A stretch of DNA of 47,832 nt from an uncultured Clostridia bacterium (GCA_937888485.1 CALAQQ010000290.1:1-47832), one strand, 5' to 3'; shown: positions 1 through 8,721, numbered from the stretch's first letter. Notes: a model not told the origin generated them from the sequence alone. Numbers and translations: made by a program.

Positions 1-344
1 TTGGTGTTATGGGTAATGGTTGTGGCAATGGCTTTGTAATCAGCATTGCCAAAGGCGTAGCGTATTTTTCCAAGTGCAATTTTGAGTACGATCAGACCAG
101 GCGCAAGATTATCTAAGGTCCACCCCCTGGAAAAAGCGATGGATCTGGCTTCTGCTTCAATACGGTCAAATTCCTGAAGTTGCAGTCGCAGAGCAGCCTG
201 CAGGGATGTGCTGATGGGAATAGTTAAAGCGCATTGCAACCCTACCTGACATAACTGTACCGTTTGTATGATCCCTGTGAGGACATCTTTGCTTCGTTTC
301 ATATGATTCACCAACACCAGTTTTCCCGTAAAGAGATCCTTCAT
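1..344 (-). CDS. partial uncharacterised helical protein (C-terminus off the window)
   Basis: An open frame on the minus strand runs without a stop from an ATG at 344 to the window edge, about 114 codons, so the C-terminus is missing. The protein looks all-helical. It carries the segment LQLQEFDRIEAEARSIAF followed by LKIALGKIRYAF, a layout reminiscent of small ferritin-like four-helix proteins of Firmicutes, but I cannot name a family. No good ribosome site precedes the ATG at 344. An internal ATG at 302 is an alternative start, and the frame also stays open upstream of 344, so the start is uncertain. Codon choice (many CTG and CAG codons) seems different from the genes to the right. Confidence 0.45.
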   Translation of the reverse strand, partial: MKDLFTGKLVLVNHMKRSKDVLTGIIQTVQLCQVGLQCALTIPISTSLQAALRLQLQEFDRIEAEARSIAFSRGWTLDNLAPGLIVLKIALGKIRYAFGNADYKAIATTITHNT

Positions 345-399
345 GCACAAAATGTAATCTAAAGCATAGAATAGGTAGATAGAAAGGATGGGATGCTGT

Positions 400-555
400 A
401 TGTGCGGAATCGCAGGAATGGTCAATATGGAGTGTTCAAAAGATACAATACAGAAGATGATGGCGACAATGCTTCGGCGCGGTCCGGATGAAAACGGATA
501 TTTCCATTTTGTATTAAGTGCAGGTCAGTGGACCGTCACCAATATGGAGGGATAA
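400..555 (+). pseudogene. asnB: 5' remnant of asparagine synthetase B (glutamine-hydrolysing)
   Basis: The 51-codon frame begins MCGIAGM and continues to RRGPDENGY at residues 26-34. These are the two N-terminal signatures of the class II glutaminase domain of AsnB: Cys2 is the nucleophile and the GPDENG segment lies in the active site. An AGAAAGGATG ribosome site precedes the ATG. A normal AsnB is roughly 500-650 residues, but here the similarity stops near codon 35 (about position 505) and a stop follows at 553. The remainder is absent from the window. This is either a gene remnant left by a deletion or an assembly join. It would have no synthetase activity. Confidence 0.7.
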
Positions 556-556
556 T

Positions 557-1297
557 ATGAAAACATTTAAAATAGAATTAACAAATGAGAAAGCAAATCT
601 TACCGTATATCTTCCCGATGCATCGCCTGAGATGCCCCGAATGAAGATAAGACCCGGTGTACTGGTTATTCCGGGCGGCGGTTACAGCTTTTGTTCCGAC
701 CGTGAGGCTGAACCGATTGCTCTTGCGTTTCTTGCAAAAGGATATGCGGCTTTCGTTCTTCGCTACACAGTCGGTCTTGCTAAAGACGGCTATGATTTTT
801 CAATGCCCATGGCAGATGTCAACGAGGCGATGAAAATCATCCATGAGAATGCTGAAGAATGGGACGTTGACAAAGAGAAAATCGCTTCAATCGGTTTCTC
901 TGCAGGCGGTCATCTTTGTGCTGCAGTTTCAACAATGGGAGATATCAGACCCAATGCGAGCATTCTTATTTATCCCTGTATTCTTGAATCAATCAGCAGA
1001 ATTCTTGCTTTTCCGGTACCCTCACTCGAAAAGGAGGTTGACGATAAAACACCTCCCGCAATCATCATCGCAGCCTGCGAAGACACCTGTGTTCCGATTG
1101 AAAATTCTCTTGCTTATGCAACGGCACTTGAAAAGGCAAAAATCCCCTTTGAAATTCATATCTACGAAAAAGGGTATCACGGCTTCTCCCTTGCTGACCA
1201 TACCGTTTATTCAAAGGCAGAGGAAGAATATAATGCACATCTCAAAGGTTGGTTTGAACTTTGTGCCAATTGGCTTTATAAGAGATTTGAACTGTAA
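557..1297 (+). CDS. alpha/beta hydrolase, acetyl-esterase (BD-FAE/Aes-like) family
   Basis: This 246-residue cytoplasmic enzyme has the alpha/beta-hydrolase serine triad: oxyanion segment PGGGY at 39-43, nucleophile elbow GFSAGG with Ser115, an acid in CEDTCVP (Asp176) and the base in GYHGF (His208). No signal peptide is present. Relatives deacetylate sugars or xylan fragments or cleave small acyl esters; the substrate here is unknown. The start is ATG 557 because GGAGG ends at 550, six bases upstream; an in-frame GTG at 518 lacks a ribosome site. A terminator follows at 1303-1338. The gene stands alone, immediately after the asnB remnant. Confidence 0.85.
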   Translation: MKTFKIELTNEKANLTVYLPDASPEMPRMKIRPGVLVIPGGGYSFCSDREAEPIALAFLAKGYAAFVLRYTVGLAKDGYDFSMPMADVNEAMKIIHENAEEWDVDKEKIASIGFSAGGHLCAAVSTMGDIRPNASILIYPCILESISRILAFPVPSLEKEVDDKTPPAIIIAACEDTCVPIENSLAYATALEKAKIPFEIHIYEKGYHGFSLADHTVYSKAEEEYNAHLKGWFELCANWLYKRFEL

Positions 1298-1302
1298 AAA
1301 TA

Positions 1303-1338
1303 TGGCTTGCAGAGGTTTGTTACCTTTGCAAGCCTTTT
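1303..1338 (+). terminator. intrinsic terminator, probably bidirectional
   Basis: A 13-bp stem (1303-1315 with 1321-1333, one G-U pair) has a TTGTT loop and is followed by TTTTT. It lies between the convergent esterase and ispE genes. It clearly serves the esterase on the plus strand; the flanking A residues mean it may also stop ispE transcripts. Confidence 0.85.
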
Positions 1339-1342
1339 TGAT

Positions 1343-2206
1343 TTATTCTGTTATAGCACCGTGATTAACGGGGGATGTAACAAACACATTCGGGCAGATT
1401 TTTCTGACTTCTTCTGCGCATTTTTCTGCATTGTCTTTGTTTTCGAAAAGCGCAAAAACCGTCGGTCCGCTGCCACTCATCTGACAGAGTGAACAGCCGT
1501 GTTTTCTCATTATTTCTTTGAATTTTACTCTTTCGGCAACCTCGATAACCTGTTCAAAAACGTTGCCTGCATATTTGCATATTCCTTCGAAGTCACCCTT
1601 TTCGCAGGCATCGAGCATTCTCATGCTGTCGGGTCTGTAAAGATATGTGCTGTCTGCCGCTGCATATGCTTCTGCGGTTGAAACACCAGATTCGGGTTTG
1701 GCAAGAACAATGAAGCAATCCTTTAAAGGTTCGAGAGGGGAGAGAATACCGCCCGTATTCTGCGAAAGACATGTTCCGCCTTTGATGCAGAAAGGAACAT
1801 CGCTTCCAACCGGAAGTCCCGTTTTGCAAAGCTCGTATTCGGTGAGATTTGTTTCATAGAGTTTATCGAGCGCAACAATAACCGCCGCAGCATCGGCACT
1901 TCCGCCTGCAAGACCTGCTGCAAAAGGAATTCTCTTTTCTATGTGCAATTTAACATTAGGTTCAATTCCGTATTTCTTGCAGAACGCTGCCGCAGCTTTG
2001 TATGCAATATTTTTTTCGTCACACGGAAGCTTTTCTTCGGAACAGGTTAAGAAAATTCCGTTTTCTTCAGTTTTTTCAACTGTTACCGTATCGTAAAGCC
2101 CGACGGTCTGCATAACCATGAAAAGGCTGTGATAACCGTTGTCAAGCTTTCCTATAATATCAAGAAAAAGATTGATTTTTGCAGGTGCGTTGACCGTTAT
2201 TTTCAT
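1343..2206 (-). CDS. ispE: 4-diphosphocytidyl-2-C-methyl-D-erythritol kinase
   Basis: IspE phosphorylates 4-diphosphocytidyl-methylerythritol with ATP in the MEP route to isopentenyl diphosphate, in the cytosol. The 287-residue length is normal. It has all three GHMP-kinase motifs: APAKINLFL at 8-15 with catalytic Lys10, the glycine-rich ATP loop PFAAGLAGGSADAAA at 94-108, GSDVPF with catalytic Asp136, and MSGSGPTVF at 243-251. GGAGG lies just before the ATG at 2206. It follows the PHP phosphatase gene by 11 bases on the same strand, so the two are probably co-transcribed. It indicates that the organism uses the MEP pathway. Confidence 0.96.
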   Translation of the reverse strand: MKITVNAPAKINLFLDIIGKLDNGYHSLFMVMQTVGLYDTVTVEKTEENGIFLTCSEEKLPCDEKNIAYKAAAAFCKKYGIEPNVKLHIEKRIPFAAGLAGGSADAAAVIVALDKLYETNLTEYELCKTGLPVGSDVPFCIKGGTCLSQNTGGILSPLEPLKDCFIVLAKPESGVSTAEAYAAADSTYLYRPDSMRMLDACEKGDFEGICKYAGNVFEQVIEVAERVKFKEIMRKHGCSLCQMSGSGPTVFALFENKDNAEKCAEEVRKICPNVFVTSPVNHGAITE

Positions 2207-2217
2207 TTTTATTCCTC

Positions 2218-3036
2218 CTATTCAATGGGAATAAGTGTGGGTGTTCTTCCCTGATAAACCGCAACCTTATCAAAGCCGCATTTCAGAGCAAGCTCATATC
2301 CCTGCTCAATTCCTGCACCGAGATGCTCGGCATAATGAGCATCCGAGCCGATGGTAATGAGTTTTCCGCCAAGTTCTTTGTATCTTCGGATGATGCTTTC
2401 ATCGGGTGAGGTAACGCCTATGGGCTGACGAAGACCGGCAGTATTAATTTCAAGAGCTGTTTTATTCTTTATAAGTGTGAGTAATATTTCGTCGATTATT
2501 TCCGAGAACTTTGACATATCAACGCTTTTTCCGTATTTACCGACTATATAACGCAGTGGATAGGTGAGATGTGCAAGAGTATCGAATTTTGCCCATTCGG
2601 CAAGCTTCAATTCACATTCGAAATATTGACGGAGCAAATCCATATAGTCAATATTTTCGTCGTTGAAATCCATATAATAAAAATCCTGCATTTCGGGAAG
2701 ATTATGTATTGCACCGATAATAAAATCGTAGTTCATCATTTCGACGAGCTTTTCAGAAACAGGTTTGTTATATATCGCCTGACCGAGTTCCGCACCGACA
2801 CAGACCATAAGCTTGCCGCTGAATGCCGAACGTGCCTTCACAACCTCAAAATATGACTGAATTGCGGTGCGGTCAAAATTTCCCTTGAAGAAACCGTCCA
2901 TTTCAAGATGGTCGGTGAATGCAATCGCCCTGAGGCCTCTCATACAAGCGGTTTCACAAAGATACATCGTTGAATGATGTCCGTCAAAGGAATTATCCGT
3001 ATGTGTATGTAAATCAACAAGATTTTTAAACGGCAT
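2218..3036 (-). CDS. PHP-domain phosphatase, histidinol-phosphatase (HisJ) type
   Basis: This 272-residue protein carries the metal-binding motifs of the polymerase-and-histidinol-phosphatase superfamily: DLHTHT with His10 and His12 at the N-terminus, TDH at 41-43, and GSDAHYAEHLG near the C-terminus. Relatives hydrolyse phosphomonoesters such as histidinol phosphate. No other histidine-biosynthesis gene is nearby, so the substrate is open. The start is ATG 3036, preceded by GAGGTGAG; the GTG at 3045 lies inside that ribosome site. The gene leads a two-gene operon with ispE. Confidence 0.85.
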   Translation of the reverse strand: MPFKNLVDLHTHTDNSFDGHHSTMYLCETACMRGLRAIAFTDHLEMDGFFKGNFDRTAIQSYFEVVKARSAFSGKLMVCVGAELGQAIYNKPVSEKLVEMMNYDFIIGAIHNLPEMQDFYYMDFNDENIDYMDLLRQYFECELKLAEWAKFDTLAHLTYPLRYIVGKYGKSVDMSKFSEIIDEILLTLIKNKTALEINTAGLRQPIGVTSPDESIIRRYKELGGKLITIGSDAHYAEHLGAGIEQGYELALKCGFDKVAVYQGRTPTLIPIE

Positions 3037-3102
3037 AAATCTCACCTCTTTTTATATAATACCACATATTTTTGATTTGCAACAGATAAAATCAAAAAAA
3101 TA

Positions 3103-3131
3103 TTGTTAAACCTTTTAAAATATGATAAAAT
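3103..3131 (+). promoter_or_regulatory. sigma-A-type promoter for the rfbD-like gene
   Basis: TTGTTA at 3103-3108 and TAAAAT at 3126-3131 are separated by 17 bases and lie directly upstream of the ATG at 3154. The predicted leader is about 15 bases. It was seen by eye only. Confidence 0.5.
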
Positions 3132-3153
3132 ATCAGACAAAGGGGGTGCAGAG

Positions 3154-3996
3154 ATGAAAATTATCGTTACAGGCTCAAAAGGTCAGCTCGGTACTGACGT
3201 TGTTGCACAGCTTATTGCAAACGGAATGGAAGCTGTTGAAGCAGACCTTCCCGAGCTCGACATAACAGATTCCGATGCAGTTGATAGATTTATTTCGCAA
3301 AGCGGAGCTGATGCGGTTATTCATTGTGCCGCTTTTACCAACGTTGATATTGCCGAAACAGATAAAGAAACATGCCGCATAGTCAATGCTGACGGAACGC
3401 TGAATATTGCCCTTTCGTGTGCAAAGCATGATATAAAAATGCTTTATATCAGCACAGACTACGTTTTCAGCGGAGAAGGGGATACTCCTTTTGAAACAGA
3501 TTGTCCGACTGCTCCCTGTAATTATTACGGCGTTTCAAAGCTTGCAGGTGAAAAAGCGGTTACGGAAAACTGTAAAAAATATTTCGTTGTCCGTATTTCC
3601 TGGGTTTTCGGTGAAAACGGAAAGAATTTTGTTAAAACAATGCTTCGCCTTTCAAAAGAAAGAGAGGAAATAACAGTTGTCAATGACCAGATTGGTTCGC
3701 CTACTTATACAAAAGACCTTTCGAAGCTGCTTTGCGAAATGATAGCCACTGACAAATACGGCATATATCATGCAACCAACGAAGGCTTTTGCAGTTGGGC
3801 GGAATTTGCCTCGGAGATAATGAAGCTTTCGGGTGCAAAAACAAAGATAATTCCCGTCACAAGCAATGAATATAAATCCGTTGCAAAAAGACCGCAGAAT
3901 TCAAGACTGTCAAAAACAAGCCTTGATAACAGCGGCTTTGAGCATCTTCCGCATTGGACTGATGCTCTGGAAAGATATCTCAAAAATATTAATTGA
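3154..3996 (+). CDS. rfbD: dTDP-4-dehydrorhamnose reductase family protein
   Basis: The family reduces dTDP-4-dehydrorhamnose to dTDP-L-rhamnose with NAD(P)H, a step in making rhamnose for surface polysaccharide. The 280-residue protein is an extended short-chain dehydrogenase: the nucleotide-binding loop GSKGQLG is at 7-13, STDYVFSG at 100-107, and YGVSK supplies the catalytic Tyr125 and Lys129. The start at ATG 3154 follows AGGGGG; the longer frame from 3103 has no ribosome site and overlaps the promoter. No other rhamnose genes (rfbA, B, C) are nearby, so a role with a different sugar nucleotide is possible. Confidence 0.85.
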   Translation: MKIIVTGSKGQLGTDVVAQLIANGMEAVEADLPELDITDSDAVDRFISQSGADAVIHCAAFTNVDIAETDKETCRIVNADGTLNIALSCAKHDIKMLYISTDYVFSGEGDTPFETDCPTAPCNYYGVSKLAGEKAVTENCKKYFVVRISWVFGENGKNFVKTMLRLSKEREEITVVNDQIGSPTYTKDLSKLLCEMIATDKYGIYHATNEGFCSWAEFASEIMKLSGAKTKIIPVTSNEYKSVAKRPQNSRLSKTSLDNSGFEHLPHWTDALERYLKNIN

Positions 3997-4011
3997 ATGT
4001 AAATTCGTAAT

Positions 4012-4060
4012 GCACCGACATTATTTTTCTTTTTAAGACTTGTAATGCGGTGCGTTTTAT
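4012..4060 (+). terminator. terminator-like hairpin after rfbD, overlapping a promoter
   Basis: Bases 4012-4023 pair with 4043-4053 (11 pairs, one bulged A), followed by TTTTAT. The right arm covers most of the -35 box of the next gene's promoter. Confidence 0.55.
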
Positions 4061-4068
4061 ATTATAAT
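4040..4068 (+). promoter_or_regulatory. sigma-A promoter for the M23 peptidase gene
   Basis: TTGTAA at 4040-4045 and a perfect TATAAT at 4063-4068 are 17 bases apart. The expected transcription start (about 4075) lies after the ATG at 4074, which rules that codon out and supports ATG 4107 as the start. Confidence 0.8.
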
Positions 4069-4106
4069 TTAGCATGAAGAAATATGATGGAAAGGAGCGG
4101 CTGTTT

Positions 4107-6332
4107 ATGAGTGACGATATCAGAAAAGAAAAAACGAGCGGTAACGGTCGCCCCGTTTCGCACGATAACGTAACCGACGGCTTTTATGATATAGGCAGTA
4201 TGTACAGCAGGCAGACCAGAAAGAAACCTGTAAGGGCATCTGAAGAAGAGCTTCGCATAAGAGAAGAAAATCTCAGAAAAAGAGATGAAAAACGCCGTGA
4301 ATATGAAATGCAGGCGATAAAAGAGGATATTGAAAGACGTTATTCACTTCAGCTTGAGGATGCTCAGAATAAAAACGAGCCGGAGAAAAAAACAGTCAGA
4401 CGAACCTCTATAAGTCAGCATATTCTTCCTGAAATAGATGAACATGAGGTAGTCCGTGAGGAACTTGAAAGTATTGACAGGATATTGAATCCGGAAGGTA
4501 AAATTCCTCAGACAGTTGCCGAGAGAACGGATAATCTTTCTCCGAAGAATAAGAAGAGAAAAAAAGTCCATGAGCCTGTTTCAGACTATGATTTATCCGA
4601 AGAAAATGCTTTTTATGCATTGTTTTATACTTTCGGAAATACTATCTGTGCAATTCTTGGTACGGTGTTCGGTTTTTTGTTCAGGATTATCCGCATACCT
4701 TTTGTCCGTATGTACCGTTCATTTTCTGATGCAACGGCACATACTAAAAAGAAAATAAGCAATAAAATTCGCTCAAACCTTAAGGAAATGGTGCATTTCA
4801 GAAGAGAAGTCAGAAATGCAGCCAAAACGATGAAGCAAACGCTGAAAAAACCGAAAACTATTCCCTCGGTGCTGAAATCATATTTTAACAAAGCGTTCCA
4901 TCGCCACGATAATCTGATTAAATCCGCATTCAACTATCTTATGCCGGTTGCGGCTCTTGCCGTATTCTTTTTGACGGTCAATTATTGGAACGGAGTAACT
5001 TTTGCACTTGAGGTTATTTATAACAAGCAGAGTATCGGATATATCAGCGATGAGTCAGTGTATATTGAGGCAAAAGACCTTGTTAAGGAACGTCTTGTTT
5101 CGGGAGCATACAAAACTGAAAATGTTGATGTTACCACTGCAGGTTCGCCTGCACCTGATCTGAATGCCTCGTATTCGCTCAGCCTTGTTTCGCTTGATGA
5201 GCTTAACGATGCTCAGGCAATTTCCGATAAGATGATAGAAAATTCCGTTGACAATCTTACCCATGCTTGCGGAATTTATATTGACGGTGAATTTATTTGT
5301 GCCGTAAAAAATGAAGCAGATGCAAAAACTGTTTTCAACGATTATCTTTCACCTTATGAAGCGGAAGCGAGAGCCAATAACTATGTTGTCGGCTTTGCTC
5401 AGAATATAGATTATATTCAGGGCTTTTATGTAGATGACCCTGCGGTTATGTGGGATGCAAACAGGCTTACGAATGCGATAAGGGGAACAGACAGTCAAGA
5501 AAAGACTCATACTGTTACAATTGAGGATACCATTGAATCTCTCGCAGCATCATATGATGTTTCGGAAGAATATATCAGGACTCTCAATCCCGGAGTTGAC
5601 TGGGAAAACCTCAAACCCGGTGAGATTATAAAAGTCGGAAAGAGCGAAAGTTCAGATAAGCTTGTAAGTATTAAAAAGATAATAACCACAACAAGCACAA
5701 GAGATATCGATTTTGAAACCGTTACAAGACGCGATATGACAAAATACAGCGGTTACAGACAGGTTACTCAAGAAGGTGTAAACGGAACTGAAAGAGTAAC
5801 GAAAACACAAATCTATATCGACGGTAAGCTTAACGATACGAATTATGATTATGAAACCATAAAAGAACCTGTGGATGAAATTGTTGTTATCGGAACAAAG
5901 ACATCTTATAACGGTGTTTATATCGGTTCAGCTTCGAAAAAAGGATTCCTTTGGCCCGCACCGAGTTGTCATTATGTAAGCTCGGCATACGGTTGGCGAA
6001 GCAGAGGATGGCACAAGGGTATCGACCTTGTAAAGGCAGGCGGCGGTGCACTTGGTACTCCGGTTATCGCATCAAGAAGCGGTAGGGTAGAGGTTGTTCA
6101 GAGAAGTAACTCGGGCTACGGAAACATGGTTCTCATTAACCACGGTGACGGTTATAAGACAAGATATGCTCATCTGGTTTCGGGTTCGATAACTGTTTCT
6201 GTCGGAGAGCATGTTGACGCGGGTCAGACCATAGGTAAGGTTGGTTCAACGGGCAACTCAACGGGACCGCATCTTCATTTTGAAGTTATTTATAACGGTG
6301 AAACCTATAACCCCGCAAATTATATTTATTAA
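4107..6332 (+). CDS. membrane-anchored LysM-G5-M23 peptidoglycan endopeptidase
   Basis: This 741-residue protein probably cuts peptidoglycan cross-links outside the membrane. From the N-terminus it has a charged segment (1-165), a hydrophobic stretch (about 167-195), a very basic stretch, a membrane helix (about 276-294), a LysM domain (about 467-512), a G5 domain (about 535-603) and an M23 peptidase domain from about 616. The M23 zinc ligands are intact: HKGID gives His636 and Asp640, YAHL His689, and HLHFE His722 and His724. The start is ATG 4107, preceded by GGAAAGGAG. The long cytoplasmic part could recruit division or wall-synthesis partners; that is inference. A terminator follows. Confidence 0.88.
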   Translation: MSDDIRKEKTSGNGRPVSHDNVTDGFYDIGSMYSRQTRKKPVRASEEELRIREENLRKRDEKRREYEMQAIKEDIERRYSLQLEDAQNKNEPEKKTVRRTSISQHILPEIDEHEVVREELESIDRILNPEGKIPQTVAERTDNLSPKNKKRKKVHEPVSDYDLSEENAFYALFYTFGNTICAILGTVFGFLFRIIRIPFVRMYRSFSDATAHTKKKISNKIRSNLKEMVHFRREVRNAAKTMKQTLKKPKTIPSVLKSYFNKAFHRHDNLIKSAFNYLMPVAALAVFFLTVNYWNGVTFALEVIYNKQSIGYISDESVYIEAKDLVKERLVSGAYKTENVDVTTAGSPAPDLNASYSLSLVSLDELNDAQAISDKMIENSVDNLTHACGIYIDGEFICAVKNEADAKTVFNDYLSPYEAEARANNYVVGFAQNIDYIQGFYVDDPAVMWDANRLTNAIRGTDSQEKTHTVTIEDTIESLAASYDVSEEYIRTLNPGVDWENLKPGEIIKVGKSESSDKLVSIKKIITTTSTRDIDFETVTRRDMTKYSGYRQVTQEGVNGTERVTKTQIYIDGKLNDTNYDYETIKEPVDEIVVIGTKTSYNGVYIGSASKKGFLWPAPSCHYVSSAYGWRSRGWHKGIDLVKAGGGALGTPVIASRSGRVEVVQRSNSGYGNMVLINHGDGYKTRYAHLVSGSITVSVGEHVDAGQTIGKVGSTGNSTGPHLHFEVIYNGETYNPANYIY

Positions 6333-6337
6333 ACAAT

Positions 6338-6376
6338 AATTCGCTCGGTGCAATTTTGCATCGGGCGGATTTTTTT
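6338..6376 (+). terminator. intrinsic terminator after the M23 peptidase gene
   Basis: A long stem with G-U pairs (TTCGCTCGGTGCAA against TTGCATCGGGCGGA) is followed by seven T residues. Confidence 0.8.
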
Positions 6377-6437
6377 GTATGAATATTGTTTTGGCGGTGA
6401 ATAATATATTTGCCAGATTAAAAACGGAGGAAAAATT

Positions 6438-7805
6438 ATGCTTAAAAAATTTGTTTCTGTAATTTCTGCAATAGCTTTTCTGCTTTGCATATTTACCGCC
6501 TGTAACAGCAATAATAACACGAATACAACAAGCGGCAGTGCAGACAATGTCCAGAAGGTAAAGGAGATAAGATATCTCAATTTCAAACCCGAGGTTGCGG
6601 AGGTTTATGATGAAATTGCCGCAGAATACGAAAAAGAAAAAGGCGTCAGACTCATTGTCGAAACTGCCGCATCGGGCACATACGAGTCAACTCTGACAGC
6701 AAGAATGGCAACAAGCGAAGCACCGACGCTTTTTCAGATTAACGGTCCGATAGGCTATACTTCATGGTCAGAATATTGCGCTGATTTATCCGATACCGAA
6801 CTTTATAAGCATCTTAATGATAAATCTCTTGCAGTCACTTCAAACGGAAAAGTCTACGGTATTCCCTATGTTGTTGAGGGTTACGGTATTATTTATAACA
6901 AAAAAATACTCGACCAATATTTTGCGTTGCCCGAAAAAACGACAAAATATAATTCAGCCGACGAAATAACAAATTTTGATGCGCTGAAGGCTGTTGTCGA
7001 GGATATGCAGAAAAATAAAGATAAGCTCGGAATTCAGGGCGTCTTTGCTGCAACATCACTTAAAACCGGTGAAGATTGGCGCTGGCAGACTCATCTGATG
7101 AACATTCCGTTGTCAATGGAATTTCGTGATAAGGGCACTGATTTTACAGGTGAGGATTACAAAACTATTGATTTCACCTATTCCGATAATTTCAGGAATA
7201 TTTTCGATTTGTATATCAACAATTCAACCACCGATAAAAAACAGCTCGGAACTCTTGATGTAACCTCATCCATGGCTGAATTTGCACTCGGTAAGTGTGC
7301 CATGGTTCAAAACGGTAACTGGGGTGCATCGCAGGTTCTCGGTGTTTCGGGAAATACGGTTTCAGCAGAGGATATCAAGTTCATGCCCATTTATACGGGC
7401 ATTCCGGGTGAAGAAAACATGGGCATATGTATAGGTACGGAGAATTTTATCTGTATAAACGCAAAAGCAAGCGAAGCGGAGCAAAAAGCCGCCGCTGATT
7501 TTCTTTATTGGCTTTTCAGCTCCGAAAAAGGAAAGAAATTTGTAACGGAAAGGCTCGGATTTATTTCGCCTTTCGATACCTTTGCGCAGGATGAATCTCC
7601 CGACGACCCTCTTGCAAGAGAGGTTGTACGCTGGATGAATATGGACAGAATAACGAATATTCCCTGGAATTTTACCGTTTTTCCGAGTGTACACTATAAG
7701 GATAAATACGGCGCGGCTCTTCTTAAATATGCACAGGGAACAATGACGTGGGAAGAAGTTAAAAAAGTTGCCGTTGAGGAATGGAAGAACGAATTCGGGG
7801 TATAA
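6438..7805 (+). CDS. sugar ABC transporter substrate-binding lipoprotein (CUT1)
   Basis: This is a 455-residue extracellular lipoprotein. The signal peptide ends in a lipobox-like IFTAC with Cys22, followed by an Asn/Thr-rich linker and a family-1 solute-binding fold (for example IIYNKKIL, MAEFALGKCAMVQNGNWG, and FLYWLFSSEKGKKFV). Such proteins deliver oligosaccharides or glycosides to a MalFG-type permease; the actual sugar cannot be read. GGAGG lies eight bases before the ATG. It is the first gene of a four-gene importer operon, and a hairpin after it probably keeps its expression above that of the permeases. Confidence 0.9.
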   Translation: MLKKFVSVISAIAFLLCIFTACNSNNNTNTTSGSADNVQKVKEIRYLNFKPEVAEVYDEIAAEYEKEKGVRLIVETAASGTYESTLTARMATSEAPTLFQINGPIGYTSWSEYCADLSDTELYKHLNDKSLAVTSNGKVYGIPYVVEGYGIIYNKKILDQYFALPEKTTKYNSADEITNFDALKAVVEDMQKNKDKLGIQGVFAATSLKTGEDWRWQTHLMNIPLSMEFRDKGTDFTGEDYKTIDFTYSDNFRNIFDLYINNSTTDKKQLGTLDVTSSMAEFALGKCAMVQNGNWGASQVLGVSGNTVSAEDIKFMPIYTGIPGEENMGICIGTENFICINAKASEAEQKAAADFLYWLFSSEKGKKFVTERLGFISPFDTFAQDESPDDPLAREVVRWMNMDRITNIPWNFTVFPSVHYKDKYGAALLKYAQGTMTWEEVKKVAVEEWKNEFGV

Positions 7806-7824
7806 TTTTATCAGCAGTTAAAGT

Positions 7825-7849
7825 AAGGGTCGGAAATCCCGACCCTTTT
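7825..7849 (+). terminator. attenuator-like hairpin between binding protein and permeases
   Basis: A 9-bp GC-rich stem (7825-7833 with 7839-7847) carries a 5-base loop and is followed by a short TTTT. A partial terminator here would let the binding protein be made in excess over the membrane subunits, as is common in sugar ABC operons. Confidence 0.65.
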
Positions 7850-7866
7850 ATCTCGGAGTTGATAAA

Positions 7867-8721
7867 ATGCAGAAATCCTTGAAAAAATATTTTCCTGTTT
7901 TTATTCTGCCGACTCTTGCCGCGTTTACGGTGTCGTTTATAATGCCTTTCGCGATGGGCGTTTATCTTTCTTTTACGGAATTCAAGGTTGTAAATGAAAG
8001 CGTATGGGTCGGCTTGTCAAACTACATCAGAATATTCACAACCGACAGAACGTTTCTCAATTCATTATGGCTTACGGTCAAATTTACCGTTGTTTCTGTG
8101 CTGACGGTAAATATCATTGCATTTGCGATTGCGCTTCTTCTGACAAAGGGCCTGAAAGGCACCAATATTTTCAGAACAGTCTTTTTTATGCCCAATCTCA
8201 TCGGCGGAATTGTTCTCGGTCATATCTGGAGTCTAATTATTAACGGCGTTCTCGGATATTTCGGGGTCGATATCACATATAATCCCGATTACGGTTTCTG
8301 GGGACTTGTTGTTCTTATGAACTGGCAGCTTATCGGATATATGATGATTATTTATATCGCAGGGATACAGAATATCCCCGATAACTTGACGGAAGCGGCG
8401 GCAATTGACGGCGCAACGCCCTTTCAGACGCTTGTTCACGTTACAGTTCCGATGGTTATGCCGTCGGTAACAATCTGCACCTTTTTGACGCTGACCAATT
8501 CTTTCAAACTCTTTGACCAGAACCTCGCATTGAACGGCAAGGCGCCTGAAACCTCGCTGCTTGCTCTTGATATATACAAAACCTTCTATGACCATACGGG
8601 GCTGAAGCTTGCGCAATGGCATGGCATGGGCCAGGCAAAGGCAGTAGTGTTTTTTCTGATAGTTGCGCTTATTGCGTATGTTCAGCTCAGGGCAACACGG
8701 CAGAAGGAGGTTGAGCATTGA
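7867..8721 (+). CDS. sugar ABC transporter permease, MalF/UgpA type
   Basis: This 284-residue integral membrane protein has six predicted helices and the cytoplasmic EAA loop, EAAAIDGATPFQTL, that docks with the ATPase. It forms the transmembrane channel with the next gene product. CGGAG lies before the ATG. Its TGA stop shares one base with the ATG of the second permease, which indicates translational coupling. Confidence 0.92.
   Translation: MQKSLKKYFPVFILPTLAAFTVSFIMPFAMGVYLSFTEFKVVNESVWVGLSNYIRIFTTDRTFLNSLWLTVKFTVVSVLTVNIIAFAIALLLTKGLKGTNIFRTVFFMPNLIGGIVLGHIWSLIINGVLGYFGVDITYNPDYGFWGLVVLMNWQLIGYMMIIYIAGIQNIPDNLTEAAAIDGATPFQTLVHVTVPMVMPSVTICTFLTLTNSFKLFDQNLALNGKAPETSLLALDIYKTFYDHTGLKLAQWHGMGQAKAVVFFLIVALIAYVQLRATRQKEVEH

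Noticed and set aside
2569..2856. Plus-strand frame of 95 codons inside the PHP phosphatase gene
   Set aside because: It is antisense to a gene with clear catalytic motifs, and no start signals are seen.
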